From contig CANIAS010000003.1 in NCBI GenBank assembly GCA_947465495.1, forward strand, positions 1 to 64,000: DNA of 64,000 nucleotides. Direction: 5' to 3'. Under the pieces are notes generated by a model. That model did not search any database. It was given only the letters and a program-made list of their open reading frames with translations, and was not told the origin of the DNA. Within the stretch, counting starts at the first letter, position 1, and each line of letters starts with the position of its first letter. Positions 37,574 through 49,218 of this stretch are shown piece after piece. The stretch comes from Candidatus Pollutiaquabacter sp. (lineage in GTDB: Bacteria; Bacteroidota; Bacteroidia; AKYH767-A; 2013-40CM-41-45). A program made the position numbers and the translations under genes.

Positions 37574-38866
37574 GGCGCTATACACCACGTCCAAAGATTC
37601 GCAAATCAACTGCACAGCTCTTTCCAATATGTTTGTTGAATGCGCCGCTGATATAAAACCAACTTCGTACCCCGACGGTCCAAGATAGACTCCTTTCTCC
37701 AACAGTGATTTATGCATCACACGGAATTTATTCATGCTATTCGGATCGATTTCGTCGGAGCGCCGCACCGCATCTAACGATGTAAAGGCGAACCAAAAAA
37801 TGGAGCCAATGCTGAATACTTTTAAATCGTAACCTTTCGAAGTAGAATACTGATTGAGTTGGTTAACAAAGGCAATGGTCCGCGCCTCCTGATCAGCGTA
37901 AAACCCTGGTTGAAGGCATTCCGATAGCTGTGCGAAACCGGCTGCCATGGCAACTGGGTTTCCTGATAACGTACCGGCCTGATACACATCACCTTCGGGA
38001 GAGATGTGGGACATGATTTCTTTGCTCGCGCCGTAGGCACCGACAGGCATGCCGCCCCCGATGATTTTTCCATACGTGATGATGTCGGGTTGAATATTAT
38101 AATAACCGGCAGCTCCTTCAAAGCCTACACGGAATCCAGAAATAACTTCATCGAATATGAGCAGAATGTCATGTTTCCTAGTAATGTCTCGAAGAAATTT
38201 CAAGTAGGACTCTTCCTGGAGTAGTAGTCCGTTGTTCGCCGGAATAGGTTCAATAATAACGGCAGCTATGTCGTGGGAAAAATCAGAGATGGCTATTTCC
38301 AGCGCACGACGGTCATTGAGTGGGACGACAATGGTATCCTTCGCTACCGATTCAGGAATGCCTGCCGATGAGGAAATGCCAAAAGTGCTCAATCCACTTC
38401 CGGCTTTAACCAGTAGTGAATCAACATGCCCATGATAGCACCCTTCGAATTTAATGATCAATGGTCGACCGGTAACACCGCGGGCTAGTCGAATTGCTGA
38501 CATGACAGCTTCTGTTCCAGAGCTAACAAAGCGAATCTTTTCAATGTACCGATGATTTGTCAAAATTAATTCGGCTAGTTCGTTCTCCTTACGTGTTGGT
38601 GCACCAAAGGAGGTGCCGGAGGCAACTGCTTCTACTATCTTTTCTCGAACAGCTGCAGCATTATGCCCGAGAATCAAAGGGCCCCATGAACAGCAGAAGT
38701 CGATGAAGGAATTGCCATCAGCATCTGTGATGGTACATCCCTCGCCTTTTTCTATGAATAGTGGGGTGCCGCCAACCGAACGGAATGCACGTACAGGTGA
38801 GTTCACGCCACCCGGAAAAAATTGGTTCGCTTTCCGGAAGAGTTCCTCGGATCGTTCTATTTTCAT
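37547..38866 (-). CDS. hemL: Glutamate-1-semialdehyde 2,1-aminomutase
   Basis: FFPGGVNSPVRAFRSVGGTPLFIEKGEG; SSGTEAVMSAIRLARGVTGR; LLIFDEVISGFRVG; YGKIIGGGMPVGAYG. Confidence 0.96.
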   Translation of the reverse strand: MKIERSEELFRKANQFFPGGVNSPVRAFRSVGGTPLFIEKGEGCTITDADGNSFIDFCCSWGPLILGHNAAAVREKIVEAVASGTSFGAPTRKENELAELILTNHRYIEKIRFVSSGTEAVMSAIRLARGVTGRPLIIKFEGCYHGHVDSLLVKAGSGLSTFGISSSAGIPESVAKDTIVVPLNDRRALEIAISDFSHDIAAVIIEPIPANNGLLLQEESYLKFLRDITRKHDILLIFDEVISGFRVGFEGAAGYYNIQPDIITYGKIIGGGMPVGAYGASKEIMSHISPEGDVYQAGTLSGNPVAMAAGFAQLSECLQPGFYADQEARTIAFVNQLNQYSTSKGYDLKVFSIGSIFWFAFTSLDAVRRSDEIDPNSMNKFRVMHKSLLEKGVYLGPSGYEVGFISAAHSTNILERAVQLICESLDVVYSASSEGITKI

Positions 38867-38936
38867 TTTGAAGAATCAGTTAAATGAAGTAATCTCGCTG
38901 TCGCAAAGGTCGGAAGTTTTCCTGAAGTAGAATATC

Positions 38937-40223
38937 ATGTTTCATAATACCCTAGAATTTGCCCAATCCCTTGATCGTACTGACTCACTACGTGCTTTCC
39001 GCGATCGTTTTTATTTCCCTCAAATCGATGGTAAAGATGCCATCTATTTCACAGGCAACTCGTTAGGATTGCAGCCTAAATCGACTCAGCATTATGTTTT
39101 AAACGAGTTGGAAGATTGGGCCTCCTATGGCGTGGAAGGACATTTCCACAGTCGCATGCCTTGGTTCAGGTATCAGGATTTTCTCACTGATCAAATTGCT
39201 GATTTACTGGGAGCCAAACCGGTGGAAGTGGTTGCGATGAATTCATTGACAACCAATCTTCATCTGCTCTTGGTCTCATTTTACCGACCTACGAAGAGCC
39301 GTTACAAGATTATCTGTGAATACGATGCATTTCCATCTGATCTTTACGCGGTCCAGTCGCAAGCAGCCTTCCACGGTTTTGATCCCGAGGACGCGATTGT
39401 GTATTTAAAACCTCGCGATGGTGAAGTCGCCTTGCGCGATGAAGATGTACTTTCTGCCATAGGTAAACACGCTGATACATTGTCAACAGTGATGCTGGGG
39501 GCGGTGAATTATTATACCGGACAGTTTTTTGATTTGGCTGCAATTTCAAGTGCCGCACATCAAGTCGGTGCTACCGTTGGATTTAATCTTGCTCATGCTG
39601 CCGGGAATGTATTGCTTCGATTACACGATTGGAACGTTGATTATGCCTGTTTCTGCAGTTATAAATATTTGAACGCTGGCCCTGGAGGAGTTTCTGGAAT
39701 ATTTGTGCACGAGCGATTTGCTGACGATCACACCATTCCTAGATTGGCTGGCTGGTGGGGAAATGATCCGGAAACGCGCTTTAAAATGCCTCGCACTTTT
39801 GTGCCTGCGCAAGGTGCTCGCAGTTGGCAACAAAGCAATGCTCCCGTTCTTTCCATGTCAGCTCTCAAGGCTTCGCTGGACATTTTCTCCGACGCTGGAA
39901 TGATGCCATCCTTACGCGCTAAAAGTGAGCAACTCACTGGTTTTCTTGAATTCATTATTGCTCAAATCAACACGTCCCTGTCTGAGCCATTGATTGACAT
40001 CATCACCCCTTCTATGCCTTCCCGACGTGGTTGCCAGCTTTCTATGGTTTTTAGAAAAGATGGACGCGATATTTTCCGTCAACTTACCGAATCAGGAATA
40101 ATCGTCGATTGGCGGGAACCTGATGTTATCCGTGTGGCTCCCGTTCCTCTCTACAACTCTTACGAAGATGTCTTCCGCTTTGGTGAGTGTCTCAAGCAGA
40201 TCCTAACCCATCGGCAACGTTGA
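38937..40223 (+). CDS. kynU: Kynureninase
   Basis: YFTGNSLGLQPKSTQHYVLNELEDWASYGVEGHF; VDYACFCSYKYLNAGPGGVSGIFVHERF; RGCQLSMVF. Confidence 0.95.
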   Translation: MFHNTLEFAQSLDRTDSLRAFRDRFYFPQIDGKDAIYFTGNSLGLQPKSTQHYVLNELEDWASYGVEGHFHSRMPWFRYQDFLTDQIADLLGAKPVEVVAMNSLTTNLHLLLVSFYRPTKSRYKIICEYDAFPSDLYAVQSQAAFHGFDPEDAIVYLKPRDGEVALRDEDVLSAIGKHADTLSTVMLGAVNYYTGQFFDLAAISSAAHQVGATVGFNLAHAAGNVLLRLHDWNVDYACFCSYKYLNAGPGGVSGIFVHERFADDHTIPRLAGWWGNDPETRFKMPRTFVPAQGARSWQQSNAPVLSMSALKASLDIFSDAGMMPSLRAKSEQLTGFLEFIIAQINTSLSEPLIDIITPSMPSRRGCQLSMVFRKDGRDIFRQLTESGIIVDWREPDVIRVAPVPLYNSYEDVFRFGECLKQILTHRQR

Positions 40224-40266
40224 ATTCGTCTTTCGTAATTCGAATATTTAATAACCACGAGCAAGC

Positions 40267-41613
40267 ATGTCAGAAAAAAAGAATATAACCATCCTGGGCT
40301 CCGGATTAGTCGGTAGTCTGCTCTCCATTTATTTATCGAAACGCGGATATGAGGTCACGGTCTATGAACGCCGACCAGATATGCGCGAGCACAAAATGGC
40401 AGCTGGACGTTCGATCAATTTGGCATTGTCTGATCGTGGCTGGCGTGGATTGGAAGGTGTGGGTATTGCGGACGATATCCGACGGATTGGAATACCAATG
40501 TACGGACGACAAATGCACAGTGTCAACGGTATGTTGACCAATCAGCAATATGGAGAAAGCAATCAAGCAATTTATGCTACCTCACGCGGCATATTGAATT
40601 GTGAATTGATGACCTTGGCCGAAAAGAGTGGTGTCAAAATCCATTTTAATCAACGTTGTCTTAACGTGAATCTCGAAGGGAAAGAAGCGTATTTCGAGCA
40701 CGTGGAATCCAAAGAAAAATTAACCGTAAAAAGTGACCTTATAGTAGGTTCCGACGGCGCATTCTCCGCCGCTCGACTAGCCATGCAGCTGTCTACCGAT
40801 CGCTTTCAGTATTCTCAAAGCTATATTGATCATGCGTATAAGGAGCTCTTAATTCCAGCCGGTCCCAACGGTGAATTCCTGTTGGATAAAAATATGTTAC
40901 ACATCTGGCCTCGCGGTGGCTACATGATGATTGCTTTACCAAATCTGGATGGCAGTTTTACCTGCACGTTGTTTTTTCCGAATGAAGGAAGACATTCGTT
41001 CGCTTCACTTACAAGTAAGTCATCGGTACTGGCTTTTTTTAAAGAAGTATTCCCAGATACGGTGCCTTTAATGCCGACGTTGCAAGATGATTTCTTTGAC
41101 AATCCAACCGGTTCTTTGGTAACTGTCCGATGCTTTCCGTGGGTGTACAAGGAGAATGTTTGTTTGATTGGCGATGCAGCTCACGCCATCGTTCCGTTCT
41201 ATGGTCAAGGCATGAATTGTGGTTTCGAAGATTGTTCAGTGCTCAACGAGTTGTTAGATACTCACAACGATGATTGGTCAAAGGTGCTGCCTGCTTTCGA
41301 GCGTTCTCGTAAACCGAATGCTGATGCAATTGCTGAACTGGCGCTGATGAATTTTATAGAGATGCGTGACAAAGTAGGTCAACCCGCTTTTCTATTGCAG
41401 AAAAAAATCGAAGCACGCATTCATGAAAAGTATCCGGCAAAGTGGTTGCCGCTCTATTCACAAGTTACTTTTTCGGACATTCCTTATGCGGTCGCACTTT
41501 CCAATGGACTGAGGCAGGAATCCATCATGCGGAAAGTGATGGCCCTTCCCGGAATCGAAGAGCGTTGGGATTCGCACGAAGTGGAAAAGATGATTCTGGA
41601 AATGATCGGTTAA
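40267..41613 (+). CDS. kmo: FAD-dependent kynurenine 3-monooxygenase
   Basis: ITILGSGLVGSLLSIYLSKRGYEVTVYERRPDMR; GRSINLALSDRGWRGLEGVG; VCLIGDAAHAIVPFYGQGMNCGFEDC. Confidence 0.94.
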   Translation: MSEKKNITILGSGLVGSLLSIYLSKRGYEVTVYERRPDMREHKMAAGRSINLALSDRGWRGLEGVGIADDIRRIGIPMYGRQMHSVNGMLTNQQYGESNQAIYATSRGILNCELMTLAEKSGVKIHFNQRCLNVNLEGKEAYFEHVESKEKLTVKSDLIVGSDGAFSAARLAMQLSTDRFQYSQSYIDHAYKELLIPAGPNGEFLLDKNMLHIWPRGGYMMIALPNLDGSFTCTLFFPNEGRHSFASLTSKSSVLAFFKEVFPDTVPLMPTLQDDFFDNPTGSLVTVRCFPWVYKENVCLIGDAAHAIVPFYGQGMNCGFEDCSVLNELLDTHNDDWSKVLPAFERSRKPNADAIAELALMNFIEMRDKVGQPAFLLQKKIEARIHEKYPAKWLPLYSQVTFSDIPYAVALSNGLRQESIMRKVMALPGIEERWDSHEVEKMILEMIG

Positions 41614-41619
41614 GGATTC

Positions 41620-42252
41620 TTACAGAAAAGGATTGCTGATTCGTTCATTTCCGATGGTAGTAACCGGTCCATGGCCCGAATATACTTTTACCGAATCATC
41701 CAATATCATCATGCTGTGATGAATGGATTCCATCAGAATGTCCAAATCTCCTCCCGGAAGGTCGGTTCTACCAATGCTACCAGCGAACAAAACGTCACCG
41801 GAAAAAACAACTTGAGCTTCGGCTTGATAAAAGGCGACATGCCCCGGGCAATGACCGGGAACGAATCGTACAGATAATTTCGTTGTTCCAAATTGTACGG
41901 TGTCGCCATCGTTCAAGAATATTTCGGGGTCAGGCGATGCCTCAGGACGTATACCCCACAGTTCTCCGTAAAGAGGAGCGCTTCGTAATAGCTCCAGGTC
42001 ACTTGGATGCAGTTGCGGCGTAAGTCCCCAGCGACGATGAACGAAGGCGTTACCTAAGACATGATCAATGTGAGCATGCGTGTTCAGCAATAGGGTTGGT
42101 TGTAATTTCTGTGAAACAATGTATCCTTCCAGGGCCTGTTGTTCGGCTGCGGAATAACAACCCGGATCGATAATGGCACATGTGCCTGTTTCATCCGATA
42201 GAACGTATGTGTTTTCGCTAAAGGGGTTGAAAACAAAGGATTTAATCTGCAT
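41620..42252 (-). CDS. MBL-fold metallo-hydrolase (glyoxalase II-like)
   Basis: LLNTHAHIDHVLGN; VRFVPGHCPGHVAFY; VFSGDVLFAGSIGRTDLPGGD; VYSGHGPVTTIGNE. Confidence 0.92.
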   Translation of the reverse strand: MQIKSFVFNPFSENTYVLSDETGTCAIIDPGCYSAAEQQALEGYIVSQKLQPTLLLNTHAHIDHVLGNAFVHRRWGLTPQLHPSDLELLRSAPLYGELWGIRPEASPDPEIFLNDGDTVQFGTTKLSVRFVPGHCPGHVAFYQAEAQVVFSGDVLFAGSIGRTDLPGGDLDILMESIHHSMMILDDSVKVYSGHGPVTTIGNERISNPFL

Positions 42253-42362
42253 GTTGACAATGATTTCAGGCACTAAGGTAGAGCTTCCTGAGGCAAGTTT
42301 TATCTTCCGATTTTAGTGGTTATTGAGTAACTTAGCCACTTGTGCTCCGAACCGTGCATCGA

Positions 42363-45300
42363 ATGATTTTTCCTGTCTGGCTTCGTCGATTATTACTGAC
42401 GGTGATTTCGCTTTTTCCGCTGATCGCCGGAGCTCAATTTTACAATGGCTATCAAATGGACTTTGGTAAAAATCGAGTCCAATACGATGATGAACGCTTC
42501 TGGATGTTCATGAAGTTTCCCCGCTATGATACCTATTACTATGTCGGTGGCATTGAACTTGCGTCTTTTGTTGGTAGGACCGCGGAAGAGGACTTGCAGA
42601 AGATTGAAAAATTGTTGGATTATAAACTCGATGGTCGTTTACAGTTCATAATTTATAACAAGCTCAGTGAAGCAAAGCAAACAAACATCGGTTTAGAGAC
42701 GGAAGAGAGTACTAATAACAATACGGGAGGCATGACCCGCATCGTTGGAAATAAAGTGTTTCTTTATTTTGACGGCAATCACGAACATTTGCGTAGGCAA
42801 GTTCGGGCTGGAATCGCTCGAGTATTGATTGATCAGATTATGTTTGGTGGCGATCTTAAAGATCGTATCCAGAATTCGGCTTTGCTCACCTTGCCTGATT
42901 GGTACCTCCAAGGATTGGTTTCCTATATCTCGCGTGATTGGGATGCAGAGATTGACAATCGTATCCGTGACGGAGTAGTTTCTGGGCGGTTTTTGAAATT
43001 CAATCGCTTGACAGGAACCGACGCGCTCTATGCCGGACATGCCTTTTGGAAATACATTGTTGATACCTATACGGCCACCTCCATTTCAAATTTGCTGTAC
43101 ATGACCCGGATTAACCGGAACGTCGAGAGTGGATTTAATTATGTGATCGGTTTAACTATCAAGCAGGTGGCGATTAACTTCAACGAAACGTTGCGCAACC
43201 GTTATGGGGCTACCGATTACCGCCGTGACTCTGTATTGTCAGGGATAATTTTGAAACGCCCCAAGCCGAACCGAGTCTATAATCAACTTCATGTTAGTCC
43301 TGATGGACGTTATGCCACTTATGTCATCAATGACTTAGGTCGCTACAAAGTTTACCTGTATGACTTTGATAAAAAGCGCTCTCGCTGTATACTCCGCGGA
43401 GGCTTCCGATCCTATTCCCGTGAAACGGACGAGTCTTTTCCGGTACTGGCATGGCACCCAACAGGTCAGTTGTTAGGAGTAATACGCGAGCGTAAGGGAT
43501 TTCTTTGGTTGGGAACTTACACGCTCGAGAATAAGGAATTCAGAGAAGGTAAAATATTTAACTTCGAGAAAGTACTTGATTTTTCGTACGCTGAAGACGG
43601 CCAGTCGATTGTTCTTTCAGGTGTTCAGAAAGGACAAAGCGATATATACGTTTACAACCTACGTACGCGTACCTATAATCAGATAACTAAGGATCCATTT
43701 GACGACTTACAACCTCGATTTATTCGAAAATCAACGGCTATCGTATTCGCTTCCAACCGTACCAACGATACACTTGGACTGGATTTCAAGAAGGAGCTTC
43801 CTGCGGGCGATAACCTTGATATTTTTTATTACGATTACCTGGGTAAGGCCGGATTGTTAAAGCGAGTCACAAATACGCCAATTGCTCGCGAATATCAACC
43901 TATGTCCTACGATTCATTACATATCGCCTATTTGTGCGATGAGAATGGAATCGTAAACCGTTATGTGGCCAGTGTAGACAGTGCATTAGCTTCTGTAGAT
44001 ACGGTGGAGCATTATCGAATGATTATTCAGACGTATCCTCAGTCAGATCGTGCGCGTAGCATCCTGTGGCAGGATGTAAATGCAACGCAGAATTTTGTTG
44101 GAGAGATTGTGTTTGACCGTGGTCGAACGCGAATGACGGTCAACAGAAAGCTACCGGTTAGAAAGAGCCATGCATCGTTGCAGCCAGTGTTGTTCCGGTT
44201 GGAAATGGGTGTCGCACCTGCCATCACCCCTGCAGCTCCACTGTCAAGTCCTTTGCAACAGGAATCGGTTTCAACTATTCCTACAGCTATCATTGATTCA
44301 AATGCTGTAAACATTGATGATTATGTATTTCAGGGCGATTTTCCCGAAGTGCCGAAAGCAACAGATCAAAAAGACACCCTCTCCACGGGCGCAGGTTTTG
44401 CAGTTACACCTGCGATGACTGCGGCAAACACAACCTCCGATACATCAGCTATTCAATTACCCAAGCAACGAAATTATGACATTGCTTTTTCTTCGAGTTA
44501 CTTTGTGTCACAGCTGGATAATTCGTTGTTAAATCAAACGTATCAGTTGTTTACTGGCGGTGCAGTTTACTATAATCCAGGTTTAAATGGATTCTTTAAA
44601 CTTGGTATTCGCGATGTGATGGAAGACTACCGGATTTCGGGTGGCTTCCGGCTTTCAGGCGACCTTAACAGCAATGAGTATTTTTTAAATTATGAAAACT
44701 TGAAGAAACGACTGGATAAACAAGTCACGTTCTATCGTCAAGCGGTGATTTATAATATTGATCCGTTCTATGGTTCAAAGCTGCATTCACACGAGGTTCG
44801 CGGGTACCTCAAATGGCCGTTTAGCGATGTGTCTAGTCTACGAGGGTCGCTGGCTTATCGCAACGATCGGTTTGTGTTACTCTCTACAGACTACCCTTCG
44901 CTTCGATACCCGAATGAATATTTACACTGGGGAAGTACGCGTATCGAATATGTATTCGATAACACAGTACCGCTCGGGCCCAATCTTTACAATGGAACTA
45001 GATTGAAAGTATTTGGTGAGTACTACCGCCAAATCGACGCGAAGGTCAGTGGAATGACTGCATTGGGAACGGATATTCGTTATTACAAAAAAATCCATCG
45101 TGAAATAGTCTGGGCTAACAGGTTTGCCGCAGGGACATCAATAGGACAGGAGAAAATCATTTATTACCTCGGTTCCACAGACAATTGGATCAGTCCGAAT
45201 TTTAACTACAAGACAGCGATAGATTATTCGCAGAATTATTATTTCCAGACGTTGGCAACGAATCTTCGTGGGTTTGATCAAAACATTCGTAATGGTAATT

Positions 45301-45656
45301 CATTCGCGGTTATTAATTCTGAAATCAGGATACCGGTGTTTCGTTATCTGTTGAACCGTCCGCTTAAATCGGATTTCATCCGCAATTTCCAGGTAATTGG
45401 ATTTGGCGATCTTGGTACCGCGTGGACGGGTTGGTCGCCGTATGCTTCGGATAGTCCATTGAACAATGAGACGATTGTCAGTCAACCTTTCGTCATTACC
45501 TTGACAAAACAAAAAGATCCTATCGTTGGTGGTTATGGCTTTGGATTACGCAGTCGACTGCTTGGGTACTTTCTGCGTGCAGATTGGGCTTGGGGTGTAG
45601 AAGATCGTGTCATCAAAGGAAGAAAATTCTATTTCTCACTCGGATTGGATTTCTGA
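42363..45656 (+). CDS. Outer-membrane protein: degenerate peptidase-MA-like N-terminus, TolB/PD40-like propeller, BamA/TamA-like C-terminal barrel
   Basis: Signal peptide; LTLPDWYLQGLVSYIS; propeller repeats (VSPDGRYATYVINDLGRYKVYLYD, PVLAWHPTGQLLGVI); C-terminal FQVIGFGDLGTAWTGWSPYA...GYGFGLRSRLLGYFLRADWAWGVED...FYFSLGLDF. Confidence 0.85.
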   Translation: MIFPVWLRRLLLTVISLFPLIAGAQFYNGYQMDFGKNRVQYDDERFWMFMKFPRYDTYYYVGGIELASFVGRTAEEDLQKIEKLLDYKLDGRLQFIIYNKLSEAKQTNIGLETEESTNNNTGGMTRIVGNKVFLYFDGNHEHLRRQVRAGIARVLIDQIMFGGDLKDRIQNSALLTLPDWYLQGLVSYISRDWDAEIDNRIRDGVVSGRFLKFNRLTGTDALYAGHAFWKYIVDTYTATSISNLLYMTRINRNVESGFNYVIGLTIKQVAINFNETLRNRYGATDYRRDSVLSGIILKRPKPNRVYNQLHVSPDGRYATYVINDLGRYKVYLYDFDKKRSRCILRGGFRSYSRETDESFPVLAWHPTGQLLGVIRERKGFLWLGTYTLENKEFREGKIFNFEKVLDFSYAEDGQSIVLSGVQKGQSDIYVYNLRTRTYNQITKDPFDDLQPRFIRKSTAIVFASNRTNDTLGLDFKKELPAGDNLDIFYYDYLGKAGLLKRVTNTPIAREYQPMSYDSLHIAYLCDENGIVNRYVASVDSALASVDTVEHYRMIIQTYPQSDRARSILWQDVNATQNFVGEIVFDRGRTRMTVNRKLPVRKSHASLQPVLFRLEMGVAPAITPAAPLSSPLQQESVSTIPTAIIDSNAVNIDDYVFQGDFPEVPKATDQKDTLSTGAGFAVTPAMTAANTTSDTSAIQLPKQRNYDIAFSSSYFVSQLDNSLLNQTYQLFTGGAVYYNPGLNGFFKLGIRDVMEDYRISGGFRLSGDLNSNEYFLNYENLKKRLDKQVTFYRQAVIYNIDPFYGSKLHSHEVRGYLKWPFSDVSSLRGSLAYRNDRFVLLSTDYPSLRYPNEYLHWGSTRIEYVFDNTVPLGPNLYNGTRLKVFGEYYRQIDAKVSGMTALGTDIRYYKKIHREIVWANRFAAGTSIGQEKIIYYLGSTDNWISPNFNYKTAIDYSQNYYFQTLATNLRGFDQNIRNGNSFAVINSEIRIPVFRYLLNRPLKSDFIRNFQVIGFGDLGTAWTGWSPYASDSPLNNETIVSQPFVITLTKQKDPIVGGYGFGLRSRLLGYFLRADWAWGVEDRVIKGRKFYFSLGLDF

Positions 45657-45685
45657 TACTTACATAAACTCGATTCGTCGTTCGT

Positions 45686-46870
45686 ATGATTGAAAAAATA
45701 AAATTGCTTTCCGCCACTTCCTTGAAGGAAACCACTTCATGGCGTCGTCATTTGCACGCACATCCTGAACTTTCTTTTCAGGAATTCAAGACGCAAGAAT
45801 TCGTAGAGGCTCAACTTGATGCCATGGGTGTTACAGAGATACAACGAATGGCTGGAACCGGTGTAGTTGCGATGATCCGTGGTCGAAATCCGGATCGAAA
45901 GACCGTGGCACTCCGCGCTGATATGGATGCTTTGCCTATTCTTGAAGCTAATCAGGTGGAATATTGCTCTACTGTGCATGGAGTTATGCATGCATGCGGA
46001 CACGACGTGCATACATCTTCGTTGTTAGGAGCAGCCAACATACTGCATCAACTACGCGATCAATTTGAAGGTTCGATCAAGTTGATATTTCAGCCTGGCG
46101 AGGAAAAGATTCCTGGTGGCGCATCAATCATGATCAAGGAGGGTGTATTGAATAATCCCGCTCCACAATCAGTGTTAGGACAGCATGTCATGCCGCAGAT
46201 CAAAGCAGGTAATGTGGGCTTTCGTCGAGGCTTGTACATGGCAAGTGCTGACGAAATTTACATGACCGTTCGCGGAAAAGGTGGTCATGCAGCTATGCCG
46301 CACACATTCATTGATCCTGTGATGATGGCGGCGCAAATACTGGTGACTTTGCAACAAGTAGTCAGTCGGTTCGCCAAACCAGCCATTCCAAGTGTGCTTT
46401 CGTTTGGCAAAGTGATTGCCAACGGTGCTACGAATGTGATTCCTGATAGTGTCTATTTGGAGGGCACGTTTAGAACAATGGACGAGACCTGGCGGGAGGA
46501 AGCGCATCGGCACATCGAACGGATAGCAAAAGAAGTAGCTGCAACACTGGGTGGTTCGTGTGATGTTGAAATTAGGAAGGGATATCCATTTCTCATCAAC
46601 GACGAAGCCTTAACCGATCGTACCAGACAATGGGCGGAGGAGTATCTCGGTGCCGAACACGTCGAAGACTTGGATATCTGGATGGCTGCAGAAGACTTCG
46701 CATATTATTCGCAAATTGCGCCCGCCTGTTTTTACCGGCTCGGCGTTCGTAATGAGTCACGGGGCATCACATCATCAGTGCATACAGCAACCTTTGATGT
46801 GGATGAATCGGCGTTGGAAACAGGCATGGGATTGATGGCCTGGTTAGCGATTCAGGAGTTGAACAACTGA
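45686..46870 (+). CDS. M20-family amidohydrolase / N-acyl-amino-acid hydrolase
   Basis: WRRHLHAHPELSFQEFKTQEFV; RADMDALPILE; MHACGHDVHTSSLLGAA; FQPGEEKIPGGASIMIKEG. Confidence 0.95.
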   Translation: MIEKIKLLSATSLKETTSWRRHLHAHPELSFQEFKTQEFVEAQLDAMGVTEIQRMAGTGVVAMIRGRNPDRKTVALRADMDALPILEANQVEYCSTVHGVMHACGHDVHTSSLLGAANILHQLRDQFEGSIKLIFQPGEEKIPGGASIMIKEGVLNNPAPQSVLGQHVMPQIKAGNVGFRRGLYMASADEIYMTVRGKGGHAAMPHTFIDPVMMAAQILVTLQQVVSRFAKPAIPSVLSFGKVIANGATNVIPDSVYLEGTFRTMDETWREEAHRHIERIAKEVAATLGGSCDVEIRKGYPFLINDEALTDRTRQWAEEYLGAEHVEDLDIWMAAEDFAYYSQIAPACFYRLGVRNESRGITSSVHTATFDVDESALETGMGLMAWLAIQELNN

Positions 46871-46887
46871 CGGTTATAGTTCGAGTA

Positions 46888-46921
46888 TAAAAAAAGCGCC
46901 TAGGTAAGGCGCTTTTGTTTT
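46888..46921. terminator. Terminator between the M20 gene and gyrB
   Basis: AAAAAAAGCGCCtaggtaaGGCGCTTTTGTTTTT. Confidence 0.7.
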
Positions 46922-46933
46922 TTGTAGTATCGG

Positions 46934-48940
<2,007 letters not shown>

Positions 48941-49218
48941 TCAAATGTTCATGGGTCGCTCCAAAGCGCTTGATTGCGCGACCTTTCAGTATGTTCTCGA
49001 AGATACGAAAACGACCTCGTTGTAGCAATTTTCCAGTGCGATTTTAAGGCCTTTTTTTACCTGCTTTATTAACGTTTTAAAATACTGTAATTCAAATAAA
49101 TAAAACGAAATTTAAAACGCTGATATAGCCCTAGTTTTTGGGCTTAAAAGTGGGGTGATAAATGGTCGAAAAAAACCGCCTTAACATGTCCGTTCATCGA
49201 AGGTCGATCAGGCCTAAA

